DNA of 64,000 nucleotides from positions 4,294,292-4,358,291 of the forward strand of contig JACYXH010000826.1 of the NCBI GenBank assembly GCA_026745465.1, written 5' to 3'. The position numbers and the translations under genes were made by a program. A model generated the notes under the pieces. That model had not been told where the DNA came from. It did not search any database and saw nothing but the letters and a program-made list of their open reading frames with translations. Shown in pieces: positions 35,836 through 47,887 of the stretch (position 1 is the stretch's first letter; every line of letters starts with the position of its first letter). The stretch is from Lota lota (Eukaryota; Chordata; Actinopteri; Gadiformes; Lotidae).

Positions 35836-36759
35836 CATGTCAGGCTAACTGGGGTCTTTGTAAAGAAGGTCTGTAGGTAGTAAGAGAACGAAGTTTGCTC
35901 TGACAGCATAACAAGCAACCTTTTTTTTTATTCTTGCTCGGTGTCCCGGCTGACTGGTGTTATTGTTGTGATTCTGACAGGCTGAACGTAGATTATTAAC
36001 AAATAAAGAACAAATAAACTAAATTGCAGAGACAAGTGAGCTGTTGATGTGGCCAGACTTTCACGCAGGCAATCGGCAGTGCAACAAAAGGTAGTCCCAT
36101 GACAGAGGCAACATATACGATAGCGGATGGTGATGGACAAAAGTAAACAGAACATGAGTAGTTTAAGCACCAAATGTACATCTACTGATCTATACGGGCG
36201 TCTGACAAAGTATAGTTCAGGCAGAAAAGAAACACTTGGTTATAAACGCACACTGCCGCACTGAACAACAAAGGTAGGCTTGATTGCCACAGGTGTAAAT
36301 ATAAGGTTGAATATGCACATGCGTGTACGTTGATTATGATTGAACAAGATTTTATGAGAACGGCCACTTACAGCAGGGGACTTTACACAATTGTCGTTCC
36401 CGGAACTTGCGTCTGTGAAATAATCAGAGCCCCGGGCATAATGGGCCGCGATGTAACACTGTTTCGGAGGGGTTGTCATGGCGATAATAAACCGCAGCCG
36501 AAATACCTGACGAGCTGTTGACGACAGCGCTGTAGCGTTCCCGATACCAGCCAGATGTGACTCGTGCTCGACCCATCTGGATAAGATCAAATCCCAGGCG
36601 TATATTCATAATGTAAGACTGTGACTCTGGCCCTATGATAATTACTCACAGTGGAAACATTTTAGAAGTATATTTGTTCTAATGCGCTAGACAGATCATG
36701 GCCTATCTGCTTGCAGACCCTCAGACAAGTGGTGTTGGGGTGAAGGATTACTCTCTGCT

Positions 36760-36930
36760 GTGCTCTCTCTGCTCGATCGCCATCTCTCTGCTCTATTGCC
36801 CTCTCTCTCTTTCTCTATCTTTTCATCACTCTGTCTCCCTCCCTCTCTCTTTCTCTCTCTCACCCTGTCTCCCTCCCTCTCTCTTTCTCTCTCTCACCCT
36901 CTCTCTTTCTCTCTGTCTATATCTATCGCT
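36760..36930. repeat. CT-rich stretch with a duplicated block of about 34 bp
   Basis: A block starting CTGTCTCCCTCCCTCTC and ending CTCTCTCACC occurs twice in tandem, then a partial third copy. Confidence 0.85.
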
Positions 36931-37274
36931 TGTTTGTTTCTCTCAATTCAAACTTATACTCAGTGTTGATCAATAGATGTGTATATATAGATCAGTTTAA
37001 CTTCACCCTGGAAAGGCAGCACATCAGCGCTTTAGTCTAGGAAAGACGTTTCTAGGAAATAGTGTTTTGATGTCTTTGAAATCATCTCTTTAAGAGATGT
37101 CTGTGGACACGGCGAACCGCTGTTTTCTTCTATTAAAAAAAAACATTGGGCCAATGTGCAAAGTTGTTTATTTTCTTTGATTTTGTGCTTTGTAAAAATG
37201 TGTGTTATCTGGCGTTTTCTCCTAAAACAATCGTTCAAGCGAACAACAAAGCTCTCAACAGTCTATTAATGCAA

Positions 37275-37383
37275 ACACACACATACACACACACATGGAG
37301 GCACACACATGCACGCACACACATGCACACACACGCACACACACACACACACTCAGACACGCATAGGTACACACACACACAGG
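37275..37383. repeat. Compound (CA)n microsatellite
   Basis: CA repeats with CATG and CGCA interruptions. Confidence 0.9.
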
Positions 37384-37679
37384 CATGCCTGCACACATGA
37401 ATTTTAAAAGGTACTGAATCCTGACTTTTCCAAATTTACTCCACACGTAAAGTAAAATTGACATTCTCATCTCTTACAACGGTGGCCCTTAAATCACCTC
37501 ATGTCGTCAAAGCCCAAAGTGCGAACACTTTAACTACCTCGGCCAATCTGATGTATTATGTGTGTGAAAGGCTGTTACATCGTTTGATTGGGACGACCCT
37601 ATTCTATGCCACACACTTCCTTCAGGCCATGAATATAATGCAGCTATAGAGGAAGAGTATATGAACAAATGGTACAGGT

Positions 37680-37880
37680 TCCTTTATGGGAAGCAGTCGC
37701 AGCTTGGTGGCTTCATCTTTCTCCTGCGTCCGTCTGCCAGACAGCCAGGATAATTAGATATTGATAGCTGGGGCCGTAATTAATGGCCAGACTCCCCAGC
37801 AATATTATCTCCCACAATATTTCAGCAGCGGACGGTTCCATCGGATTGGTCCTTGAGGTCACCTCGTCAGATCCAATCAT
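37680..37880. promoter_or_regulatory. Candidate conserved non-coding element
   Basis: A repeat-free block with clustered homeodomain-type motifs (GATAATTAGATATTGATAG and CGTAATTAATGGCC) next to GC-rich sequence, ending at the poly(C) run. Conservation cannot be shown here; this is a guess from sequence texture. Confidence 0.25.
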
Positions 37881-37888
37881 TTATCAAG

Positions 37889-37918
37889 CCCCCCCCCCCC
37901 CCCCCCCCCCCCCCCCCC
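37889..37918. repeat. Poly(C) run, 30 bp
   Basis: A homopolymer of C. Confidence 0.95.
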
Positions 37919-38864
37919 ACAACCTAGTTTTTGAATCAGTTTGAATCAAACTGATGCATTTTGCATAGCGTGTACTTTTATTTTAAATTTTTAGTGTCTT
38001 TTAGATGTACATCACTTTGATCAACCTTTGTTTGTTTTTTTATGTGCTTTATAAATACATTGACTTCACTTGAACCCGTTTGTCATTGTTTGGCGCAGTC
38101 TGATTCCTCTACTTTTGTTTGTTGTTATCATGAATGTATTTTACCAGTTGGTTTGTAATATTGGACATTTATGGGTAAATGACTAGTCTGTGAAAATTGT
38201 TTTGAAAAATATCATTCAATAAACTGAATTGGATTGGTTTTAGACCTCTGATGTGTTTTTCTGAACTGTGAACGGTGCTTAAAATGTATATATGGATTTA
38301 CAAACACATTTGATGAGGAGGTTGGCTTATTATTGTATTAACCTTGATTGTTTTGCTCTTTCCCTCTGGAACAAAAAGAACAGTGGTGTACAGTGACAGA
38401 GAGAGGGAAAGTGCAAGTTAAAACCCATGACCGAGAGACAGACAGACACAGAGAGAGAGAGAGAGAGAGAGAATAGGATGTAATTGCAAACATATGACCT
38501 TATGTTTTCTGGAATTGCTCGAAGCAGCGATTCCAGTGTGATGCTGTGTGGAGGATTTGTGTGTGTTTTTAGTTGGCACTGTACTGGGTCTGCAGATTGG
38601 TTTATTGTTGTTTATAGGTGTGCGTTTCTGTGTATGAAAAATCAGGAGAGTGTGAGAGCGAATGAATGGGGTAGTTGCCTCTCACTGTGGGGTGTGTGTG
38701 TGTGAGAGCAGCAGTGCGTTTGTGTGTGAATATCAGTGTGTCAGTGAGGTGGTATTTCCTTATGTGTATGCGTGATGATGTGTGTCCGAGTGTGTGTGTG
38801 TGCGTTTTGGGTGGTGGTGTCAGCAGTAGTGTGTATGTGTGTGTATGGCCGTGTATGTGTGCAG

Positions 38865-38865
<1 letters not shown>

Positions 38866-38922
<57 letters not shown>
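38866..38922. repeat. (GT)n microsatellite
   Basis: A GT run inside a broader TG-rich region (38690-38960). It faces a (CA)n at 39052-39090. Confidence 0.96.
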
Positions 38923-38926
<4 letters not shown>

Positions 38927-39050
38927 CCGTGTATGTGTGTGTGGGCAGTGGTGTGTGTAATGAACAGTGTATTCAGAGCCTCTCTGCTGGTTCTCTCAGC
39001 AATCCCTCAACCTGTGGCCTGGTGACCTGAACATGATCAGTTCCTCTGCT

Positions 39051-39051
<1 letters not shown>

Positions 39052-39090
<39 letters not shown>
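39052..39090. repeat. (CA)n microsatellite
   Basis: A pure CA run of about 39 bp. Confidence 0.96.
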
Positions 39091-39092
<2 letters not shown>

Positions 39093-39589
39093 AATCACAT
39101 GTGCACTGAAAGACATACCAGTGTTTATTTGTATGTAGGCATGTGCATAAACAAACACATATTCATAGGTAGATTTAACTCAACAGGAAGTCGTTTTAGT
39201 CAACAGGATGTCAGTGCATCTTCGAGGAAGAGCATCTTCACTTTTCTATTCACACTTTAATTTGACAAACGGCTGGCGGCTGTCCCCAGATACACATCAT
39301 AGGGATAAAGTGTTTTTTGAGGACCTTTTCAACTATACAAGGACAGAGATTTGTGAAAGAAAAAGCAGCATGAGGAGAGGTACAGCGGAGGTGAATGTAA
39401 TTATCAGCTAAAGACTGTGGGAGTGTGATTTATATCAGGGCTTTAAACACCAGATCCACTCTGAAGTTAATTACTAATTTGAGCTCATTTGTAAAGAGAG
39501 GAGATGAGGTTGGGGAAGCTAGGCACTATTAACAGATATTTTATGGAAATACGTTTTTTGTTCATTCGAAATGGTACAGGAGGTGGTCA

Positions 39590-39678
39590 TACACTTTTAA
39601 TGCAGATTAGTGCTTTGTGTCCTCAGTCCTTTTAGGTTTCTGAGTCCATTCACATGTCAATGGTGCTGTTTGATCGTT
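39590..39678 (+). repeat. Copy A of an 89-bp direct repeat
   Basis: Matches 41324-41412 with about eight mismatches (roughly 91% identity). Both begin TACACTTTTAATGCAGATTA and contain TTTAGGTTTCTGAGTCCATT and GTCAATGGTGCTGTTT. Confidence 0.93.
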
Positions 39679-39693
39679 CACTGAAAACCATGT

Positions 39694-39880
39694 GACCAGA
39701 CTAGACTAGAATAAATAAGAACAGTACTGACCAGAGCAGACGACCACACCAAATTGAACGAGACCAGACAGCCATACCAAACCAGACCGTAGCAGACCAG
39801 ACCAGACACTAGACTAGACTAGAACAGCACAGATGACCATACCAAACCAAACCAAACAGGACCAGATGACAGAACCAGGA
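39694..39880. repeat. Degenerate ACCAGA/ACTAG pentanucleotide-like array
   Basis: Words ACCAGACC, ACTAGACTAG and ACCATACCAAACC recur for about 185 bp, starting just after copy A of the 89-bp repeat. Confidence 0.85.
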
Positions 39881-40208
39881 AGCACACAACATTTCTGTAT
39901 AAAAATTATCCCAAATCTTTCTAAAATGTACAGATAGATAAATGTACCTTTCATTTGGTCACTGTTTACCCCCTAACTTCGGGGAAACATGGGAAACAAT
40001 AATCCAGCAGAGACCTCATTTATTGATATGATATTTCATTATCGATGTAACTACAATGTGCTACAGGGTCATGCCAGCCAAACTAATGTGTTTGGCTGGC
40101 AACGTTCAAAATGCTCATAACGTTTTTTTTTTTTTTTTTGATTGTTTTGTCCACGGATAACAGCGCTGGGCAACCCACAATTGAATTTGCCACATAGTGT
40201 CAACTACC

Positions 40209-40490
40209 CAGCTGTATGGGTAGTTGAATCAACATTACGTCAGCTAATGTAACTTACATTACATAACATGAATAAACGTGCCTAATGTACCGTGAATAAA
40301 ACGTTATTACTTCATCTGCGAACATGATTTCACATCAGATCACATCAGATCGATTTTCACCGGCAAATCTGGTGAAGACAACAACTCCCATGGTTCCCAC
40401 GCTACTTCATGACATCATCAAACGATGTATTTTGTTATTGTTCTGATTGAGAGACCCCCAGCGGTATAAATGACATGTCATACCTTTAAC
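40209..40490 (-). repeat. Dispersed repeat, copy 1 (minus)
   Basis: The reverse complement aligns along its length with 58869-59155. Shared words are GGTTAAAGG/GTTAAAGG, GGGGTCTCTCAATCA, CAATAACAAAATA, GTTTGATGA, GTCTTCACCA and CCCATACAGCTG. The family is unknown to me and no coding frame is seen. An 11-bp perfect hairpin (TCAACTACCCA with TGGGTAGTTGA) lies at its left edge, 40200-40227. Confidence 0.78.
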
Positions 40491-40807
40491 TTCCGACTAA
40501 ATGAAAGCTCTGACGGCCATACCAAACCATATTGTGATTGGATACTGATGATCTTTTCGCTACTGTTGTATTAACTGGAGATACCCCGGTGTTTTGGGGG
40601 TAGAGCGGGTCATCGGTTGCCTCCTAATTTATTCAGTTCTGGTCTGAACATATTTTGATGTTATTCAACTAGACTCATAGGGGTTGCATACTAATTTGAA
40701 TTTCCACATACAAACAGTGGGAAACCAGCATGTTCTTGGCTGCAAGCGAAACCGCAAAACGGATGCATATCACGGAACAACAGAAGCCGCTCAACCGCTC
40801 GAGGATA

Positions 40808-40860
40808 TTATATATATATATATTTATATTATTTATTTATTATGTATTATATATTTATAT
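40808..40860. repeat. AT-rich (TA)n/TTTA stretch
   Basis: ATATATATAT followed by TTATTTATTTA-type sequence. Confidence 0.9.
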
Positions 40861-40889
40861 ATTGTTTGCTATTATAAGATCTTCATAGG

Positions 40890-41060
40890 GGGAAGGAGAG
40901 TGCAGTGGTTAGGGATTTACTGGTTGACTACCAGGGTTCTGGAATGCTAAGTCTGCCTGTAGGCATCCATGAGCAAGACGCTCCAACCCCTAACTGCTCC
41001 TTGTTGACATGTCTGTCACATTCCTGAACAAAGTGGAAGACAATTGTAATTACTTACTTG
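40890..41060 (+). mobile_element. tRNA-type SINE-like repeat
   Basis: The head is GTGCAGTGGTTAGGGA, with a degenerate B box at GGGTTCTGGAATGC. GAGCAAGACGCTCCAACCC, common in fish SINE-like repeats, follows. The assignment is tentative. Confidence 0.5.
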
Positions 41061-41323
41061 TAATACAAACTGCAGCAAAGCATATTTAACAATGACTAAT
41101 GCAAGTTGACTTGGCGTGTAGGATAAAGTCTAAAGATGAACGATATGTGATGATGATGCAAATAATATCAATTAGATAGTGTAGTGGGAGTAAACACTAC
41201 ACTACACTTTCCAGAATATTGGAGTATCTTATAGTAGTAAACAGCTGCGTAGGAGAATTTGTATCTTCTCCTTGATGAAAACATCTGTCTTGCAACAGCT
41301 TATGGTCTTCATTTAATTTTGTC

Positions 41324-41412
41324 TACACTTTTAATGCAGATTAGTGCTTTGTCTCCTCGGCCAGTTTAGGTTTCTGAGTCCATTCAGATGTCAATGGTGC
41401 TGTTTAATCATT
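41324..41412 (+). repeat. Copy B of the 89-bp direct repeat
   Basis: Partner of 39590-39678, 1.73 kb away in the same orientation. Confidence 0.93.
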
Positions 41413-43735
41413 TCTTTTACAGACCTCTCTCTCCCTGAGACTGTAAATTAACCAACAATAAAATACAATGGCTTAAACATTAGACGTTAAGTGACAAAGA
41501 TTTGTTGCTTACATTTTCTTTAACAAAACAACAACATTGCAACCGCTTTTTGTCTAAACGTGGCCCCTCCCACTCACTCCATAACAACCAGCAGCCAAAG
41601 CCATCAGGCTAGAGTCGTATCAAGACTCAGCTGTGACAGTTCTTCATTTCTCTCCACCTCTCAAATTCCCAAAAAGTAATCCTGATTTGATTTTCAGTTT
41701 GCTTTTTTATACGTTTTTCAAAAAAAGATCAAACACAAGAAAGCAAACAGTAATGTACAGAAAAGAATCAGGAGACTAATTATTAAATGCTTCTATGAAA
41801 CACTAATTCATGAAAATACATAGAAATATTAATATGAAGGAAGTACGTGAACTTTCGCGGCTGCAACGTCACATGGATATCACTGCCTTAAAGCAAGCCC
41901 TGAATAAACAGACCACAGTAGTTTGAAGTTATTCTCTGTCTTACTCCATCTTTAAGTATTTCACCAGGAATTGTTATATCAAATCTCACACAGAGACAGG
42001 GCAGCATGGCTTCAGCTCGGATCAACCCAGTGGTTCCCTGCTCTTTTTTGGCCATATAAATGACTTTTATGAAACCTTTCATACGTTTAACATTATTATT
42101 TTAACAATGATATATTATTGTAATCAAAAATGGATAATGAAATAACTATAGTTGATGAGTCAGACATTTCCCCGACCCCCATTGTTCCGTAATATTCCAT
42201 AGTGGGGTTCCGACCCACATACACACATACACAAGTTGGGCAATACTTTAGTAACCCAACCAGAGGGGCTGGCTTTGCTCTGCATATGGCCTCCACGTGG
42301 GCCTTTTGTGGTAGAACTAGGACTAGCTGATGGAAAAGTCTAGAAGAATCAGTTAGGGACCTCCCCGGCCTGTCACAGCTTATGCCAGGCTGGTGGTCCT
42401 GGGCCAAAGCCTCTCTTAATGTGGGTCAGCTCTAATAAATTCAGGTGAAGCCAAGTTGGCAGCACCATGGAGGACCCAGGAAGCAATCCAACGGCTGGCT
42501 GTGATGCAGACCAGAACCCGCTCACCACCACCATCTGTGCTGTGTGGAAGGACAGCAAGTTGATTGTCAATGTTATTATTATTCTGATGATTATTATATT
42601 ATTCTGATCATTATTATTATTATTGCTAGTGCTGTTTGTGCTACTAGTAGTAGTTTAAATAGTTAAAATGTGTGAACAGCATAAAAGGTGGTACTCGGTA
42701 CTATGGTACTTAAAGTAGGAATAAATGTTGGAAAGACTTGGAAAGAACATACTGAATGCTACCTGCTAGCGATAACACGCTGCTAGTGGTAGCTACGCTA
42801 GCTACTAACGGTGCCCCCCCTGGAGCAGTCTTTGAATTTAATAACCTCCACTTGTTTAGATCCTCACAACAGCTGGGGCCAGGAGGGTGGTCAACACCAT
42901 TCATCAGCCCTTAGAGACATCAGGGGGAAATAAGCAAGGTGGGCATACAGGGAGCGGGGGAGGAACCATAGGAACCAGAAACAGCAGAACATAAAAGATC
43001 TATCATCACAGGCTGGAAATGATCAGACCAGTTGGCTTCTGCCCAGGATTCCACCTGCCAACATGCTAAAACATGCTCATTACCAGGTGTCCGTGTGTAC
43101 TTATGTGCTACGCTTCGCTTTTGATTTGTGTACGGTGTTGCTGCAATTGCGTTTTGTTGTGACCCACATTGAGTTTGGCAGCATTTCCTTTGTAGTGATT
43201 GGAGTGCTACATTACTTATGACTTGACTTGATGACTCAGGTGTGCATGCTTAATTGAAACACTCAGAGGCTGAACCCTGTCTGCCTTGCCTACACATAGG
43301 TATGCTGGTGGTGGTGGTGGTGGTGATTTCCTTCATTTTATGTCCTGATGCTTTTATTGGTTTTAACATAGGTGTAGAATGTTAATATATTGTATTGTTG
43401 AGGCTGAATACTGTTCGCCTCATCTACACAGGCTGATGTTCGGTGATGTCCCTTACTAGAAAAAAAAGATTGGCAGAAAGACACGCATGTGAGCGGTGTT
43501 GACTGATAGCAGTATAACCTGCCGCAGTCAGGACAGACACATCCACTGGTGATGTCACGATGGCTTCGGACCTCAGACTTTAAACAAACTCCAACAGTTG
43601 TTCATTACGTTAAGCCATTCTTCTTCACTATACAGTCCATTCCCTTGTTTTATTTAGATTGTAGGCTTTACATTTTATTAATTAACTGCATTACCTATAA
43701 TCAAACCGTATTATTGTCCTATATGCTGTTACGCT
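41413..43735. other. Unannotated intergenic sequence
   Basis: No gene is recognised. There is a short (GGT)n at 43310-43325 and trinucleotide ATT patches at about 42565-42620. Confidence 0.4.
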
Positions 43736-43736
<1 letters not shown>

Positions 43737-43805
<69 letters not shown>

Positions 43806-43821
43806 TGTGTGTGTGTGTGTG
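43737..43821. repeat. (GT)n microsatellite, about 85 bp
   Basis: A GT run with one TATG interruption. Confidence 0.97.
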
Positions 43822-44349
43822 AAAGCTCTATATTGTATATGCAACTTGAAGTTTTATTATTATTAGGTTTTTTCTTCACAACAAACAAATCCCCGTAATG
43901 TAGGATGTAGAGGGAATTATTTCTTTTCTTTTCTTACCAGCGAAGGGAGAGGGCTTTAGTTGAAGTTATGATTTCATTTTTTTCTAATGGCTGTATTCGT
44001 CTCCTGTGTCTATTTATTTAAAGCTGTCGTCGTCACTTACTCCTGCACTCCGTCTTTGTTTGTCCTTGTGCGTTTTGGCCGTGACGCATTCGGATTACAT
44101 GGAGCTACAATCCCAACTATAGAACCTGACCGCTTCCATATGTGAGAGAGGAGATCGGGTTCTCCCGCCAGTCACTTCTGTTCATCTAGACCAAGCACAT
44201 CTTGACCTTAGTGTAGCTACACTAGTTGCTTTCAATCTGTGGGTCACAAACCAAAAGTGGGTCATAGCATGAGGGGTCATGGATGGTGTTTAAATTAATT
44301 AACTTTTTCACATAGTAATGAGAATGCATTTCCTTTATTGCACAAAATA

Positions 44350-44490
44350 GTAGATACACTCTACTCTACTACCCTAGCATAAGGAGACCCTATCTTATAA
44401 CTTATCTAGACCTTTGCATATCTAGACTTGGTTTATAGTAAATCAATATCTAGACCTAGCGTATCTAGAGCCTGATATATCTACACCCCA
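44350..44490. repeat. Degenerate array built on TATCTAGACCT
   Basis: TATCTAGACCT, TATCTAGACTT, TATCTAGAGCC and TATCTACACC recur at 15-35 bp spacing. Confidence 0.6.
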
Positions 44491-44544
44491 GCATAACTGC
44501 CTTCCTCAAGTAGGCAGACCTCGTAGACCTCGTAGCGTTTCTGC

Positions 44545-44640
44545 TTTGTTGGCGAGCCGGCCACCAGAGGGAATCGAACCACAGACCGTCCGGTTGCTTT
44601 TCTTCACCTCCCCATGTAAACTATCACGAGGATCGAGCTA
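44545..44640 (-). mobile_element. tRNA-like SINE head, minus orientation
   Basis: The minus strand has GTGGTTCGATTCCCTCTGGTG, a consensus Pol III B box with SINE-like flank. Confidence 0.6.
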
Positions 44641-46292
44641 CTTTACGCCGTCATGCCAAAACAATTATGACGCAAAACATGAATGTGTTAACTCTATTTT
44701 CATGGATTTGGGTGGAAGGTAATATGTGGTTTGCTACTACTTTCACAGCTTTCCACTTGGGCTCTAATTTTTTTCCATTATTGGTTCCATTATAGACAAT
44801 TAGCTAGATACACGGCTCATGGAACATGGAGACCGACGTTATGTAATCCCTACAATGAACAGTTCATTGTCCAAAATTATTCATGTATTCTTGGCCCCCA
44901 ATTGTGTGTCTGTCTCTATCTGTCTCTCTCGTTCTCTCTCTCGCTCTCTAACACAATATCTCTCTGTGTCTCTCTATCTCTCTGCCTTGCCATTATCAAA
45001 GAGTGCAATCAGCTGGATCTAATGGCTACCAGTCAGAGCTTCTGGGAAGCCCAGGCCGGGGCTGTGGTTCGTCCTTGCGGATGCCTGCTCACAATGTCAT
45101 TATCGTGGGGAATGTGAAGCGTTTTGGCTCGCTGACGCTCCGCTCATAACAAACCTATCTTGTTACAAAAACGGAATGTTGGAATTTTATCTAATTACGC
45201 TTCTGTTTCAGTTGTTTTCCGCACACGCGCACATGCTCACGCACGTGCATGTGTATGAGTATGTAAGGACTTTTAAGAGGAATAAATGCATGCTGTAATG
45301 TTTGTTCATTTACTAATTAGGCTATTAACTATTAGCTGTTAATATCTACACTTGATGGACACAGACTTACTTAATATTCTTCAGTACTGCAAGGCATGGC
45401 AAATGTATTGATAGAGTACCTTTCAACACCAAGGCCATTTAAAGTGTGTTGCAAAGGCCGGACAGCCATTTTAAACACATTTAAAGGACAATCATTAACA
45501 GACAAAACATTATAATTTGAAAGACAAATGTGAAATAAATGTGAAAAGGAAAGTATTGTGGAAATGATGATTAAATGTGTCTCCAAATGTTAAAGATAAT
45601 TATTCAGTAAGTACTTGCAGATGATAGTATTGTAGGCATACTGTTAATATTAGTGTTGTCGCATTGCTATAATAGTATAGTATGGCAGGTATTAACACAG
45701 TAGTATAATGCCGGTCATGATATCCTAGTATTGTAAAGGTACGGTATTCCTCCGCAATAAAAGCATTGCTTGGTGCGCTGGCAGCTGTGGAATGCGCTTT
45801 TATTTTATGAGACATGGGCACAATGCTCTTTCTTGTCCACATTCTTTCCAGGCCACGGCGTGAGAGAGTGCATGTGAGAGTATGAACGTGAGAATATGCA
45901 CGTGCTTGCCTTGTCATATTGAAGAATGGCTCTCTTTTCTCTGCCGTTTAGCGTGCAATGCCCTCGTCTTCCCTTTACAGATCACTGGACTGGCCTCATT
46001 GAGAGGGTGCTGAGTCAGCTCACCTCCAAATACGCAAACATAAATACAAAATAATATTTATATTTATACATATAATATACATATACACACGTATATTGTC
46101 TACACCTATACCATAATACGAGTTTCTGTTTTTATACCACAAATGGAACAAATATAATCAACTAACCTTGTTTTTGGTTCCTAAAGCAACTCTACACTCT
46201 GTTAAGTTGTTTTAGAAACTTGGTTGTGCAGAACATGGAATTTTTGCAGTTACTCCAATTTTCATTGAATGTTTTGATTGTTCTCAGCATCA

Positions 46293-46338
46293 TTGGTAAG
46301 TCTCTTTGGATAAAAGCGATGTCTGCTTAATGACTAAA
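46293..46338 (+). mobile_element. SINE 3' tail, interrupted by a solo LTR
   Basis: CTCTTTGGATAAAAGCGATG, then TCTGCTTAATGACTAAA. The tail resumes after the LTR with CTAAATGTAAACTAC at 46864. Confidence 0.8.
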
Positions 46339-46863
46339 TGTCATGAATCCAGCACCTTGAGCCTGTTTTGCCATTTGTTTTGTTTATTCCTCTAACCTGA
46401 AATCCAATTTTCCTGAGTTTCCTGAACGCATCCCGGCTGATTCTCAAACTACGTTCACCTGCTGCAATCTGCACACCTTGTCCTGATCATCACCTCTGCA
46501 CTATTTAAGCCATGACCAGACATCCATTCCCTGCTGGATTGTTAGCGGAACCAGTATATTTAGCTCTCGTAACAAGCGTCAAGTTTTGGAAAGTAGTTGC
46601 TGTGTTTGTCTCTTCTTACCTGTCGCTAATCTGCCGCCTACTCCTCTGTCTACAGTTACTCACCTGGATTGTCACTCACACCTGCCTGGCAGTCAACTTC
46701 AAATGCAGCACTTTGGATCAGCACAAGAACCTCCAGCCTTCCAGCCTCTCCCACTCACGACCAACATTCGAAATTCAGCTTCCAAATAAATACTCACCTT
46801 GTAAATTCCAACTTACCTCGTCCTGGTCTGCTTTTGGGTTCCTGCACTAGACAAATCGTGACA
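46339..46863 (+). mobile_element. Solo LTR (525 bp) with 5-bp target duplication CTAAA
   Basis: Starts TGTCATGA and ends TCGTGACA, so the ends are inverted TG...CA. The 5 bp before it (46334-46338) and after it (46864-46868) are both CTAAA. CTATTTAAGCC at about 46501-46511 fits a TATA region, and AATAAA at 46785-46790 is a polyadenylation signal. No internal region remains, which is the usual product of LTR-LTR recombination. It inserted into a SINE tail, so the SINE is older. Confidence 0.88.
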
Positions 46864-47450
46864 CTAAATGTAAACTACTTCAACTGAAATTAGAAAAATG
46901 AAAATAACCTTTTTGCGATCCGATAAACTTTATTATTAAGGCAAACTAAATGCCACCACATACACACACATGGCATAGGCAACAAGGAGGAAGGTTGGCA
47001 CACAAAACTCACAGGTCCGCATCACTAAAAGTTAAAACCTTTCTCAACTATCTTTTATACTGGATCTGACTGTGATTTACTTCCTGTCACTTCCGTACTC
47101 GATGTGTGAACGCCCTGGTTCATAGGGTCAAAACCTTGCAGCCGCCTCCCTCCACCCCCTCCTAGTGCTGTGGAGTAGTGATACACTGTCAGCTCCCTTC
47201 ATCTGTGTCTTTAGCCAACCTTCAGAGATATGGATCGGGTCCACAGATAATGGAAGGACTTTATTCAGTGGTGTGAATCATTTATGAGCCTGCGCGTAGA
47301 CTGGTGGAAGAGGAAGGAGCAAACCATCGGACTAGACCTTTGCTTTTTGGTCACCACGGAAAGAGAGCGAGCAAGATGTGATAGGGCCCTCTGGACTGGA
47401 TCCCGGTACTGAAATAGGTCCCGGCGCTAGCCTAGCGCTGGATGAAAGAG
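46864..47450. other. Unannotated intergenic sequence
   Basis: No gene recognised. Confidence 0.4.
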
Positions 47451-47454
47451 AGAT

Positions 47455-47625
47455 AGAGGGAGAGAGCGGATGGCTAAATGAGGGAGAGAGAGGACGGCTA
47501 ACCATGCACAGAGAAGGAGAGAGAGAAACAGTACACCTACATGTTCCCAGCTGAGAGAGAGGGAGAGATTGAGAGAGAGGACACCTAAATGTGGAGAGAG
47601 AGAGAGCTAGAGAGAGAGAGAAACA
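47455..47625. repeat. GA-rich stretch
   Basis: GAGAGAGA-type blocks. The open frame on the minus strand (47332-47823) is a low-complexity Ser/Leu/Pro translation of it. Confidence 0.85.
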
Positions 47626-47823
47626 GCTCCATGGGCAGAGGAGCCATCCATCCAGTAAGGACAGCGGAACCTTCAAGTCAGCAGGATCGCATTGTCCAGT
47701 GAAGGTTACTGGCAAGAGGGAAGGTAAATAAGGGGACACTGGGGGGGAGGGTAGTGAGACTACAGCACAGCGTGTCATGGAGGGCGCTCTGCAGAACCTT
47801 TTAAACGTGCTCTCAAGCAACAC

Positions 47824-47887
47824 TCTACCTCCTCACTGCAGACTGTAAGCTCACACATGCTAGAGGACCACACACACTAGACCCTAA
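47824..47887 (+). repeat. Left copy of a 50-bp direct repeat flanking nested transposons
   Basis: TCTACCTCCTCACTGCAG... (23 bp) and TAGAGGACCACACACACTAG... (27 bp) recur at 48950-48999. The right copy lacks a 14-bp insert (47847-47860) and has two mismatches. Confidence 0.92.

Noticed and set aside
39590..41412. An LTR element bounded by the 89-bp direct repeats
   Set aside because: The repeats lack TG...CA ends, a primer-binding site and any pol sequence between them.
47332..47823. A 163-codon minus-strand Ser/Leu/Pro-rich frame
   Set aside because: Mostly a translation of GA-rich low complexity.
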